Origin: an uncultured Sulfitobacter sp.
GTDB taxonomy: Bacteria > Pseudomonadota > Alphaproteobacteria > Rhodobacterales > Rhodobacteraceae
DNA: 64,000 nt
NCBI GenBank assembly: GCA_947492925.1
Contig: CANLOQ010000002.1
Location: 62,001 to 126,000 of the forward strand
Direction of reading: 5' to 3'
A model generated the notes under the pieces. The model searched no databases. It was not told the origin of the DNA and was given only the letters and a program-made list of their open reading frames with translations. How positions within the stretch are numbered: the first letter of the stretch is position 1; each line of letters opens with the position of its first letter. Of this stretch, positions 8,291-17,733 are shown piece by piece. A program made the translations under genes and the position numbers.

Positions 8291-9051
8291 TGCGTGACCC
8301 GCGTGCCCTGTTCGATCTGAGCGGCAAGGTGGCCTGCGTTACCGGTGCCAGTTCGGGTCTTGGCCGGCAGGCGGCGCTGACGCTGGCTGCTGCCGGGGCG
8401 CGTGTTGTTGGGGTGGCGCGGCGGGCCGACGCCCTTGAAACGCTGTGCGATGAGATTGGTGCCACTGCTGCCCGTGTGACCGCAGACATTGCGGACCGGT
8501 CGGGCATTGACGGATTGACAAAGGACATCGCGGCCCCGTTCGGTGCGCCCGATATCGTGATCCATGCCGCCGGGCTGAACACGCGCGAGGCGGCGGATGA
8601 TGTCACACCAAAGGGATGGGACGACACGCTGGCGATCAATCTCAGCGCGCCTTTCTTTCTGTCCCAGGCGCTTGTCCCGGCGATGAAGGAAAAGGGTTGG
8701 GGCCGCATTGTGAACTTTGCTTCGTTGCAGACAACGCGCGCCTTTCCCGGTGGTATCGCCTATGGTGCCACCAAGGGGGGCATCGGCCAATTGACCCGTG
8801 CAATGGCGCAGGCGTGGTCGCCGCATGGCATCACGGCCAATGCCATCGGGCCGGGTTTCTTTCCGACCGAGCTGACAGCGGCGGTGTTCGATGATCCGGC
8901 GCGTGCCGCGCGCAATGCGGCGCAAACCTGTGCCGGGCGCAACGGACGGATGGATGACATCGAAGGCCCGATACTGTTTCTGTGTTCAGACGCATCCGCC
9001 TATGTGACGGGGCAAATCCTGATGGTTGACGGAGGGTTCACGGCGAAATGA
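8290..9051 (+). CDS. hpsO: HpsO: SDR-type DHPS 2-dehydrogenase
   Basis: A 253-residue classical short-chain dehydrogenase. The nucleotide-binding motif is VTGASSGLG near residue 17, the NAG-equivalent is IHAAG, and the catalytic Tyr/Lys pair is in YGATKGG. The C-terminal VTGQILMVDGG is typical. In the known pathway HpsO oxidises (S)-DHPS at C2, and with HpsP it interconverts the DHPS enantiomers so that HpsN can use them. The ATG at 8290 overlaps the hpsN stop, and the stop overlaps hpsP by four bases (ATGA). The assignment depends on the cluster, because the SDR family alone does not show substrate. Confidence 0.8.
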   Translation: MRDPRALFDLSGKVACVTGASSGLGRQAALTLAAAGARVVGVARRADALETLCDEIGATAARVTADIADRSGIDGLTKDIAAPFGAPDIVIHAAGLNTREAADDVTPKGWDDTLAINLSAPFFLSQALVPAMKEKGWGRIVNFASLQTTRAFPGGIAYGATKGGIGQLTRAMAQAWSPHGITANAIGPGFFPTELTAAVFDDPARAARNAAQTCAGRNGRMDDIEGPILFLCSDASAYVTGQILMVDGGFTAK

Positions 9052-10028
9052 AAGCACTGGTGTACGAAGATGTTGAAACGCTGGGCTTTCGGGATGTGCC
9101 TGACGCCACGCCGCAGCCGGGTGAGCATCTGATCAAGATCAGGGCCGTGGGCATTTGTGGGTCTGACATGCACGCCTATCTGGGCCATGATGCCCGCCGC
9201 CCCGCGCCCTTGATTTTGGGGCACGAGGCCGCTGGTGAAACTGTCGGGGGTGAACAGAACGGGCGGCGCGTCACCGTGAACCCGCTGGTGACCTGTCGCA
9301 CCTGTGCGGCCTGCACTTCTGGCCGCGAAAACCTGTGTGCTGCGCGCCAGATCATCTCGATGCCGCCGCGTGAGGGGGCTTTCGCGCAATATGTTGCGAT
9401 GCCAGGCACCAATCTGGTGCATGTGCCGGATGATGTTTCGCTTGCCAAAGCCGCGCTGGCAGAGCCGCTGGCGGTCAGCTGGCATGCGGTGCGACTGGCG
9501 CTGGAGGCGCTGCACCCGGCGATGGACAAGCGTGCGCTGGTGATCGGGGGAGGGGCCATCGGGCTGGCTGCCAGTCTGGCGCTGAAGGCGATGGGTGTTG
9601 CGGATGTCACCGTGGCAGAGCCGAACGATATGCGCCGGGCGTTTTTGACGGACCAATGCGGAGAGACCACAGTTAGCCGTGCCGAAGGGCAGTTTCCGAT
9701 TGTGATTGATGCGGTGGGTTATGCCGCCACCCGTGCCACGGCGTCAGCGCTGGCCCAGCCGGGCGGTGTGATCGCCCACGTTGGTTTGGGGGAAGACACG
9801 GGCGGGCTGGACATCCGGCGGATGACCCTGCAGGAAATCACCTTTATCGGCACCTATACCTATACCGCACAGGATTTCCGCGACACCGCGCAGGCCATCT
9901 TTGACGGACGGCTTGGCGCACTGGACTGGGCCGAGGCGCGGCCGCTGGCTGATGGGTTCGCAGCCTTTCAGGACCTGCGCGCGGGCCGTGTTGCGGCACC
10001 AAAAATTGTTCTTTTTCCGTGGTCCTGA
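9048..10028 (+). CDS. hpsP: HpsP: zinc-dependent alcohol dehydrogenase of the DHPS pathway
   Basis: A 326-residue medium-chain dehydrogenase. The catalytic zinc site is seen in GICGSDMHAYLGH and LGHEAAGE; the structural zinc site is reduced to three clustered cysteines plus a fourth in CRTCAACTSGRENLC. A Rossmann motif follows (VIGGGAIGLAASLALKAMG). In DHPS degraders HpsP is the second C2 dehydrogenase, acting with HpsO in racemisation of DHPS. The start overlaps the hpsO stop (ATGA). The stop is followed by an AAGGAG leader and the Usp gene. Confidence 0.8.
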   Translation: MKALVYEDVETLGFRDVPDATPQPGEHLIKIRAVGICGSDMHAYLGHDARRPAPLILGHEAAGETVGGEQNGRRVTVNPLVTCRTCAACTSGRENLCAARQIISMPPREGAFAQYVAMPGTNLVHVPDDVSLAKAALAEPLAVSWHAVRLALEALHPAMDKRALVIGGGAIGLAASLALKAMGVADVTVAEPNDMRRAFLTDQCGETTVSRAEGQFPIVIDAVGYAATRATASALAQPGGVIAHVGLGEDTGGLDIRRMTLQEITFIGTYTYTAQDFRDTAQAIFDGRLGALDWAEARPLADGFAAFQDLRAGRVAAPKIVLFPWS

Positions 10029-10046
10029 CCCAAAGGAGATAAGCCG

Positions 10047-10457
10047 ATGTACCTTAAAGTTCTTGTTCCTATGGCGCTGAATCATGGGCTATCACCGCAG
10101 ACGCTGGAAATCGCGCGGGCGCTGACCGGGGGTGAGGGAGAAATTACAGCCCTGCATGTCTACGAAGAGCCGCAAGGTTCCGTCCGGGCCTATCTGGATG
10201 ACACTCTGGTCGCGGAAGGGTTTGACCGGGCGCGGGCGCAGATGCAGGACAAGCTTGAGGGGCTTGATGGCATCAAGGCCGAACTGATCAAGGGCCACAC
10301 CTATCGCACCATCATTGACTATGCCGCCCTCAACGGCATCGATTGCATTGTAATCGGCTCTCATAAACCGGGGTTGAGCGACTATCTGCTTGGCTCCACG
10401 GCGGCGCGCGTCGTGCGGCATGCTGCCTGCGCAGTGCATGTGCACCGCTCATCTTGA
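10047..10457 (+). CDS. Universal stress protein (UspA family) in the DHPS operon
   Basis: A 136-residue single-domain Usp protein. The C-terminal nucleotide-binding signature is visible as VIGSHKPGLSDYLLGSTAARVVRHAACAVHVH, the ATP-binding type (G-2X-G-9X-G(S/T)). GGAG sits eight bases before the ATG. Usp proteins are often encoded beside TRAP transporters, where one (TeaD) modulates TeaABC activity. By analogy it may regulate the DHPS transporter, but nothing in the sequence proves that. Confidence 0.85.
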   Translation: MYLKVLVPMALNHGLSPQTLEIARALTGGEGEITALHVYEEPQGSVRAYLDDTLVAEGFDRARAQMQDKLEGLDGIKAELIKGHTYRTIIDYAALNGIDCIVIGSHKPGLSDYLLGSTAARVVRHAACAVHVHRSS

Positions 10458-10504
10458 AATCACCAATCGCGCCGCTTGAGCGCACCAATCCGAAAGGCAA
10501 CCCG

Positions 10505-11011
10505 ATGAACATCGACAAGAAGATCGTAGATGATCTTGTCGCCAACGACGTCTCGTTCGTCACAACCGTACCCTGCAAACAGCTGGCCGGTGTGATTGAT
10601 GAGGTCGAGAACCGCGACGACATTTTTCACATCCCGTCCAACAAGGAAGACGAGGGCATGGGCCTGTGTGCCGGTGCATTCATGGGTGGCAAGCGCCCAG
10701 CGATCATCATGCAGAACACAGCGATTGGTGTGACAATCAACACGCTGGCGACGCTGACGCAGTTCTACCGCATGCCGCTGCCGATGATCATTTCCTACCG
10801 GGGAGAGCTGCGCGAGCCTGTGGCCTGTCAGGTCGAAATGGCGGTGCATACCAAAGCGCTTCTGGCGCAGCTTAACATCCCCACCTACCATTTCCACTGG
10901 CAAAAGGATGTTGAGGAGTTCGACAACATCCTGAAATACACCTTCATGTGCAACAAACCCGTGGCGATCCTGACCGACGCCAACTTCTGGGGAGGCTATG
11001 GCGACCAATGA
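10505..11011 (+). CDS. comD: ComD: sulfopyruvate decarboxylase, alpha (PYR) subunit
   Basis: A 168-residue protein equivalent to the N-terminal pyrimidine-binding domain of thiamine-diphosphate enzymes. The stretch SNKEDEGMGLCAGAF carries the activating glutamate region (E48/E50). The start at 10505 is chosen because the sulfopyruvate decarboxylase alpha subunit begins just before DDLVANDVSFVTTVPCKQL. Its stop overlaps the comE start (ATGA). With ComE it decarboxylates 3-sulfopyruvate to sulfoacetaldehyde. Split alpha/beta subunits of this size are characteristic of ComDE. Confidence 0.85.
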   Translation: MNIDKKIVDDLVANDVSFVTTVPCKQLAGVIDEVENRDDIFHIPSNKEDEGMGLCAGAFMGGKRPAIIMQNTAIGVTINTLATLTQFYRMPLPMIISYRGELREPVACQVEMAVHTKALLAQLNIPTYHFHWQKDVEEFDNILKYTFMCNKPVAILTDANFWGGYGDQ

Positions 11012-11562
11012 TCCGTTCTGAAATTCTCAAAGAAATCGCACCCATCCTCAACCCGCACCTTGTCGTGTGCAACATCGGGCTTCCCAGTCAGGAACTCCAC
11101 ATGATCGACGACAACGAGCGTAACTTCTACATGCTGGGCACGATGGGTCTGTCGTCTTCCATCGGTTTCGGGCTGGCGCTGGCCCAGGACAAGCCGGTTA
11201 TTTCCATTGATGGTGACGGCTCTGTCCTCACGAACCTTGGCACGCTGCCCACGATCGCCAACAATGCAGCAGGCAACTACACGCTTTTGATCATCGATAA
11301 CGGTTCATATGGCTCAACCGGGGATCAGCCGACCTATGCGGGGCGCAAGACCTCGCTTGTGGCGGTAGCAACAGCCTGTGGCTGTGAAAACGTGATTGAG
11401 GTGCAGGACAAGGACCTTGGCCCGGTTTTGCAGGACGCTATCGACAGCGATGAGATGACGATCATCGTGTGCAAATGTGACAGCGGCAACATCAAGCTGC
11501 CGGTGATCACGCTAGATCCGGTTGTCATTCGCCACCGCTTTATGGAAGCCGTGAAAGCCTGA
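11008..11562 (+). CDS. comE: ComE: sulfopyruvate decarboxylase, beta (PP) subunit
   Basis: A 184-residue ThDP pyrophosphate-binding domain. The cofactor motif begins GDGS at residues 69-72 and ends in the expected asparagine at N98 (IIDNGSYGSTGDQPTY). It pairs with ComD, encoded immediately upstream with a four-base overlap. The product sulfoacetaldehyde would need Xsc, which is not in the window. A phosphonopyruvate decarboxylase is the main alternative for the fold, but the split subunits and the hps context favour sulfopyruvate. Confidence 0.85.
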   Translation: MIRSEILKEIAPILNPHLVVCNIGLPSQELHMIDDNERNFYMLGTMGLSSSIGFGLALAQDKPVISIDGDGSVLTNLGTLPTIANNAAGNYTLLIIDNGSYGSTGDQPTYAGRKTSLVAVATACGCENVIEVQDKDLGPVLQDAIDSDEMTIIVCKCDSGNIKLPVITLDPVVIRHRFMEAVKA

Positions 11563-12683
11563 TGTCGGCGGCGGCCATTCACAGCGCAGAGGACGCGCGC
11601 CGGTTGGCCAGGCGCCGTCTGCCGTGGATGGTTTTTGACTATATCGACGGCTCTGCCGGGGCCGAAACAGGGGCGGCGCGCAACCGTGCCGCCCTTGATG
11701 CCATCACGTTGCGTCCTCGTATCCTGCGGGATGTGAGCGACCGGTCGCTGTCAGTCGATTTGTGTGGCAAACCGGCGTTGCGTCCTTTTGGTATTGCCCC
11801 AATGGGGATGTGCAACCTGAGCGCGCCGGGGGCTGATCTTATGCTGGCCCGGCTTGCCGCGCGGTATAAGGTGCCGCATGGGGTATCCACAGTGGCTTCG
11901 ACCGCGCTCGAAAAGATCATCGAGGTGGCAGAGGGCAACGCGTGGTTTCAACTGTATTTCAGCGGCGACGGCAGCGGTACTTTCAAGCTGGTGGAGCGGG
12001 CCAAGGCGGCGGAATATGACACATTGGTCATCACTGTGGATGTGCCCGAAGTAGGCCGCCGCCCGCGCGAATTGCGACACGGATTCAAAATGCCGTTTCG
12101 TATCGGCCCACGCCAGTTCATTGACTTTGCCTTGCATCCCCGCTGGTCGATCAGTGGTCTGATCCACGGCAAGCCTCAGATGGCGAATTTCCTGATGGAA
12201 GGGTATGATTTTGACCGCACCGAAAGCCGGGCGCGGGCAACGTGGGACACGCTTGCACGGCTGCGCGATGCGTGGCCGGGCAATCTGGTGGTCAAAGGTG
12301 TTCTGGATGTGGAGGATGCGCAGCGTCTGAAAGCCGCTGGTGTGGATGCGATTCAGGTTTCAAGCCACGGCGCACGACAACTGGAAAGCGCGCCCGCCCC
12401 AATAGAGGTTCTGCCGCAGATGCGTGCGGCGCTTGGGCCGGAATATCCTATCTTTTACGACAGCGGCCTGCGCTCGGGCGAGGATGCGCTAAAGGCATTG
12501 GTGGCAGGCGCGGATTTCGTTTTCTTCGGGCGTGTCCTGCAATTTGCAATGGCAGCGGCCGGGCAACCGGGCTTGCAACGTCTTTGGGATGTGCTGACCG
12601 ATGAGATGAGCATTGCGATGGCACAGACCGGGATGCAGGACCTGCAACACCTGCGGGATGATGCGAATGCAGCCCTATCGTAG
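11562..12683 (+). CDS. FMN-dependent alpha-hydroxy acid dehydrogenase, candidate sulfolactate dehydrogenase
   Basis: A 373-residue member of the glycolate oxidase/lactate dehydrogenase (LldD) family. FMN-binding and catalytic blocks are FGIAPMGM, WFQLYFSGD, TLVITVDVPEVGRRPRELRHGF and VSSHGARQLES, the last holding the catalytic histidine. The usual motif there is SNHGGRQLD, so N is replaced by S and G by A, suggesting a specialised substrate. The ATG overlaps the comE stop by one base. By position it probably oxidises sulfolactate to sulfopyruvate, the SlcD step of the Roseovarius pathway. I do not use the symbol because I cannot confirm homology. Confidence 0.8.
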   Translation: MSAAAIHSAEDARRLARRRLPWMVFDYIDGSAGAETGAARNRAALDAITLRPRILRDVSDRSLSVDLCGKPALRPFGIAPMGMCNLSAPGADLMLARLAARYKVPHGVSTVASTALEKIIEVAEGNAWFQLYFSGDGSGTFKLVERAKAAEYDTLVITVDVPEVGRRPRELRHGFKMPFRIGPRQFIDFALHPRWSISGLIHGKPQMANFLMEGYDFDRTESRARATWDTLARLRDAWPGNLVVKGVLDVEDAQRLKAAGVDAIQVSSHGARQLESAPAPIEVLPQMRAALGPEYPIFYDSGLRSGEDALKALVAGADFVFFGRVLQFAMAAAGQPGLQRLWDVLTDEMSIAMAQTGMQDLQHLRDDANAALS

Positions 12684-12929
12684 ATTCTGGGCCGGTGATG
12701 GTTGAAAAGGTCCAATATTATTGCAGCAATGTTTCAAGAAGGATGGCCTGGACTGTTTTTCTGTGAAGAGATTGCCGTAACATTCTGTTTTCATTTGAAT
12801 ACTAGCAAGTGCTACTCACGCGCTATTTCTGATTGTAAAATTCCGGCCAACCCTTCAAGGTATGGACGAAATTGAACTTTGACCGGATGCACAGAACACC
12901 GGCGGGACATAAGACGGGGAAGTAACGCA

Positions 12930-14024
<1,095 letters not shown>

Positions 14025-14110
14025 GCGCAGCGCCCGAACGAAAGAGGGCGCGGCCACCCGGGCTGCCCCCTTGGAAGACCAAACCGGGTAACAAGTAACG
14101 GGAGAAACCA

Positions 14111-15217
14111 ATGAAAATCACTATGAAACTTCTGGCCACGTCGTGCCTGACGCTGACAGGTGCAATGGCACATGCAGACGGTCACATGGCCAACGAAATG
14201 ACCATCGTAAGCTGGGGTGGCGCATACTCCAACTCGCAGCAGAAAGCCTATCACGACCCCTATATGGAGAAGACAGGCGTTAACATCATCAACGATGAAA
14301 GCTCTGCCGAGGCGGTTGCCAAGCTGCGCGCGATGAATGAAGCGGGCAATGTCACTTGGGACGTTGTTGACGTCGTTGCCGCCGACGCGCTGCGTCTGTG
14401 CGACGAAGGTCTCGCGATGGAGATCGACCCTGACACGATGCTGGCCGCTGCACCTGACGGCACGCCCGCATCTGAAGATTTTGGTGAACTGCTGGTCGGC
14501 GACTGCTTTATCCCGCAGATCGTTTATTCCACAACAGTGGGCTACCGCACCGATCTGGTGGGTGACAACCCACCCACAGAGATCTGCGCGATGTTCGACA
14601 CGGAGACATATCCTGGCAAGCGCAGCCTGGAAAAGCGTCCTATCGTGAACATGGAATGGGCCTTGCTTTGTGACGGCGTGGCCAAGGAAGACGTCTATGA
14701 CGTGCTGGAGACCGAAGAAGGTCAGGCACAGGCGTTGGCCAAGCTCGACACCATCAAGGATGACGTGATCTGGTGGTCTGCGGGTGCCGATACGCCACAG
14801 CTGCTGGCTGACGGCGAAGTCGTTATGGGCTCCACTTACAACGGTCGCCTGTTCGCGCTGATCGAAGAGCAGAAGCAGCCGGTTGCCATGCTCTGGGACG
14901 CGCAGATGTTCGATCTGGACGGGTGGATCATTCCAACGGGCCTGAGCCCGGAGCGTCAGGCACGTGCACTTGACTACATCATGTTCGCCACAGACACACA
15001 GCGTCTGGCGGATCAGGCCAAGTACATCTCTTACGGTCCTGCGCGTGCGTCTTCTGCACCGCTGGTGGGTAAGCACGCGGAACTGGGCATCGAGATGGCA
15101 CCACACATGCCAACCGATCCCGAGAATGCAAAGAACACATTCCTCTACAACTATGAGTTCTGGGCAGACTATCGCGACGATCTGGATGCGAAATTCCAGG
15201 CGTGGCTGAGCCAGTAA
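14111..15217 (+). CDS. ABC transporter periplasmic substrate-binding protein (PotD type)
   Basis: A 368-residue extracellular solute-binding protein. A Sec signal peptide covers about residues 1-22 (MKITMKLLATSCLTLTGAMAHA). The mature protein starts with MTIVSWGGAYSNSQQKAYHDPYMEKTG, the family 1/PotD opening. The acidic stretch WDVVDVVAADALRLCDEG and the C-terminal EFWADYRDDLDAKFQAW are typical of roseobacter polyamine-like receptors. GGGAG lies six bases upstream of the ATG. A terminator-like hairpin follows the gene, so the receptor message is probably more abundant than that of the permeases. Confidence 0.88.
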   Translation: MKITMKLLATSCLTLTGAMAHADGHMANEMTIVSWGGAYSNSQQKAYHDPYMEKTGVNIINDESSAEAVAKLRAMNEAGNVTWDVVDVVAADALRLCDEGLAMEIDPDTMLAAAPDGTPASEDFGELLVGDCFIPQIVYSTTVGYRTDLVGDNPPTEICAMFDTETYPGKRSLEKRPIVNMEWALLCDGVAKEDVYDVLETEEGQAQALAKLDTIKDDVIWWSAGADTPQLLADGEVVMGSTYNGRLFALIEEQKQPVAMLWDAQMFDLDGWIIPTGLSPERQARALDYIMFATDTQRLADQAKYISYGPARASSAPLVGKHAELGIEMAPHMPTDPENAKNTFLYNYEFWADYRDDLDAKFQAWLSQ

Positions 15218-15227
15218 GGCTTACTCT

Positions 15228-15254
15228 GGGGCGCGGCACTGTCGCGCCCCTTTT
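15228..15254 (+). terminator. Attenuator-like hairpin between receptor and permease genes
   Basis: GGGGCGCG (15228-15235) pairs perfectly with CGCGCCCC (15243-15250) around a seven-base loop, followed by TTTT. It starts ten bases after the stop of the binding-protein gene and lies inside the transporter operon. This is the form of a weak intrinsic terminator or an mRNA-stabilising 3' structure that would raise receptor over permease levels. Confidence 0.7.
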
Positions 15255-15314
15255 ACGACCGACATGCATTGCCGGACAAACCGGCAGGCAAGACAGACCG
15301 ACAAGGGACGAGAC

Positions 15315-16832
15315 ATGGCAGAACAAATGCTGGCCGCCGATGGCCGCCCGCTCAAGGCATCGCTCAACCGCGCATTACGGCGGCAAAAGCTGCGGGCGCT
15401 GGCGCTGATTGCCCCCTTGTTGCTTTTCATCCTGATATCCTTTGTCATGCCGATTGCGGACATGCTGTTCCGATCTGTCGAAAACGAGATCGTCAGCAAC
15501 ACGCTGCCGCGCACCGTTGTGGCGCTTGAAGAATGGGACGCCGATACCGGCGAAGCTCCTTCGGAAGAAGTCTTTTCCGCGCTCTACACAGACATGACGC
15601 TGGCCGCCGAATACAAGACGCACACGCGCCTTGGCAGTCGCCTGAACTACGAATCTACCGGTATTTCATCACTGTTCCGCAAATCGGGCCGCCGGGTTGG
15701 CCGGTTTGATACCGATATCTATACTGACGCATTCACCGCGGGTGATCCTGCCTACGGTGATCCCGCGCGCTGGGCCAACTGGATGGACGACGGTGCGATC
15801 CGCACACAGCTGCCCAAAACCGCAAGCGCCTATGACGATTGGGCGCGGATGATTGTCGAGGTTGAAGGCGATGACCCGCTTGAGGAAGAGCCGTGGGATT
15901 TTGTCTTTACCGCCCTTTATGAAGACGCCAACGCTGGTGGTGTCCTTCCGATTGCGGTCGATCTGTCGGGCGTTGAACCGGTGTCGCTGCGTGCCCAGTT
16001 TTCGGATGTGGATGACGATTGGCTTGATGTGGATGTCTGGCAGACGATCAAGCTTTATGCTCCAGAGTATACGTCAGGGTATTTCCTGAATTCTGTTGAC
16101 CTTATGAAGACACCTGAAGGGGTTGAGGCAAGGCCAGAAAACGAACAGATCTACATCACGCTTTTCATTCGCACGCTGATCATGTCGTTGTCGATTATGG
16201 GAATGTGCGTGCTGCTTGGCTATCCAATCGCGTGGCTGTTGGCCAACCTGCCGGACCGCACCGCGAACCTGCTGATGATCCTTGTGCTGCTGCCGTTCTG
16301 GACATCCCTTCTGGTGCGGACATCGGCGTGGAAAGTGCTGTTGCAACAACAGGGTGTGATCAATGATGTTCTTGTCTGGATCGGTCTGGTCAGTGACGGA
16401 AACCGCTTGGAACTGATCAACAACCAGACGGGTACGATCATCGCCATGACGCACATCCTGCTGCCTTTCATGATCCTGCCACTTTATTCGGTGATGAAAA
16501 CAATCCCGCCCAGCTATCTACGCGCGGCGAAATCGCTGGGGGCCACCAATTGGACCGCGTTCTGGCGCGTCTACTTTCCGCAGTCGGTGCCGGGCATCGG
16601 CGCGGGCTGCATCCTCGTGTTTATCCTTGCCATCGGCTATTACATCACGCCGGAACTGGTGGGCGGCACCAAGGGTGTCTTTATCTCCAACCGGATCGCC
16701 TATCATATTTCCAGCTCTCTGAACTGGGGTCTGGCGGCGGCGCTTGGCACCATCCTGCTTGCAGTCGTGCTGATCCTGTATTGGGTCTACGACCGGATCG
16801 TGGGCATCGACAACGTGAAACTGGGGGGCTGA
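15315..16832 (+). CDS. ABC transporter permease, PotB type, with large periplasmic insertion
   Basis: A 505-residue permease, much longer than the roughly 285 residues of PotB. After a basic N-terminus and one helix (about 29-50) comes a hydrophilic region of about 225 residues, then five further helices from about residue 278. The EAA loop is visible as SYLRAAKSLGATNWTAFWRVYFPQS. The ATG at 15315 follows AGGGACGAG, and the longer reading from 15264 is rejected. The insertion is on the periplasmic side by topology and could shape interaction with the receptor. It partners with the second permease four bases downstream. Confidence 0.88.
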   Translation: MAEQMLAADGRPLKASLNRALRRQKLRALALIAPLLLFILISFVMPIADMLFRSVENEIVSNTLPRTVVALEEWDADTGEAPSEEVFSALYTDMTLAAEYKTHTRLGSRLNYESTGISSLFRKSGRRVGRFDTDIYTDAFTAGDPAYGDPARWANWMDDGAIRTQLPKTASAYDDWARMIVEVEGDDPLEEEPWDFVFTALYEDANAGGVLPIAVDLSGVEPVSLRAQFSDVDDDWLDVDVWQTIKLYAPEYTSGYFLNSVDLMKTPEGVEARPENEQIYITLFIRTLIMSLSIMGMCVLLGYPIAWLLANLPDRTANLLMILVLLPFWTSLLVRTSAWKVLLQQQGVINDVLVWIGLVSDGNRLELINNQTGTIIAMTHILLPFMILPLYSVMKTIPPSYLRAAKSLGATNWTAFWRVYFPQSVPGIGAGCILVFILAIGYYITPELVGGTKGVFISNRIAYHISSSLNWGLAAALGTILLAVVLILYWVYDRIVGIDNVKLGG

Positions 16833-16836
16833 TCTG

Positions 16837-17733
16837 ATGAGCGCATTGCCACCGTATGCCACCACCGGCCAGCGTATCTGGCACTATAGCTTCCGCGTGA
16901 TCTGTGGATTGATCTTCTTTTTCCTGATCGCGCCGATCCTGGTGATTATCCCGCTATCGTTCAACGCAGAGGATTTCTTTACCTTCACGCCAGAAATGCT
17001 CTCGTTTGATCCTGAAGGGTATTCGACCAAGCATTATGAGGATTTCTTTACGAATTCCGATTGGCAACTGGCCCTGCGCAATTCGTTGAAAATCGCGCCT
17101 GTCGCGACGCTTCTGTCGGTTTCGCTTGGTACACTTGCCGCCATCGGGCTGAGCCAGAGCCACGTGCCGTTCCGTCGCGCGATCATGGCGATCCTGATCT
17201 CTCCAATGATCGTACCGCTGATCATCTCTGCCACGGGGATGTATTTCTTCTACTCCAATCCCTATATCCCGCTGCCATTCGGTTGGACAATTGAACTGCC
17301 GTTCACACTGACCGGGACTTACATCGGGGTTGTTCTGGCGCATGCGGCGCTGGGCATTCCCTTTGTCATCATCACGGTAACGGCGACGCTGGTGGGCTTT
17401 GACCAATCTTTGACCCGCGCGGCGGCGAACATGGGTGCCGGGCCGGTCACGACCTTCTTCCGTGTGCAAATGCCGCTGATCCTGCCGGGTGTTGTGTCGG
17501 GTGGATTGTTCGCCTTCATCACGTCCTTCGACGAGGTGGTTGTGGTGCTCTTTGTCGGGTCTGCCGGGCAAAAAACCTTGCCTTGGCAGATGTTCACCGG
17601 CCTGCGTGAACAGATCAGCCCGACGATCCTTGCGGTTGCAACGATCCTGATCACGCTGTCGGTTATCTTGCTGTTCGTGGTGGAAATACTGCGCCGTCGG
17701 TCCGAACGGCTGCGCGGCATCACGCCAAGCTAG
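16837..17733 (+). CDS. ABC transporter permease, PotC type
   Basis: A 298-residue inner-membrane permease with six predicted helices and the EAA loop TRAAANMGAGPVTTFFRVQMPLILPG. It starts four bases after the first permease and completes the four-gene transporter. Its stop overlaps by four bases the stop of the convergent racemase gene. A G+C-rich inverted repeat (GCCCGGG and CCCGGGC) lies just past the stop inside the opposing gene but lacks a T run. Confidence 0.9.
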   Translation: MSALPPYATTGQRIWHYSFRVICGLIFFFLIAPILVIIPLSFNAEDFFTFTPEMLSFDPEGYSTKHYEDFFTNSDWQLALRNSLKIAPVATLLSVSLGTLAAIGLSQSHVPFRRAIMAILISPMIVPLIISATGMYFFYSNPYIPLPFGWTIELPFTLTGTYIGVVLAHAALGIPFVIITVTATLVGFDQSLTRAAANMGAGPVTTFFRVQMPLILPGVVSGGLFAFITSFDEVVVVLFVGSAGQKTLPWQMFTGLREQISPTILAVATILITLSVILLFVVEILRRRSERLRGITPS

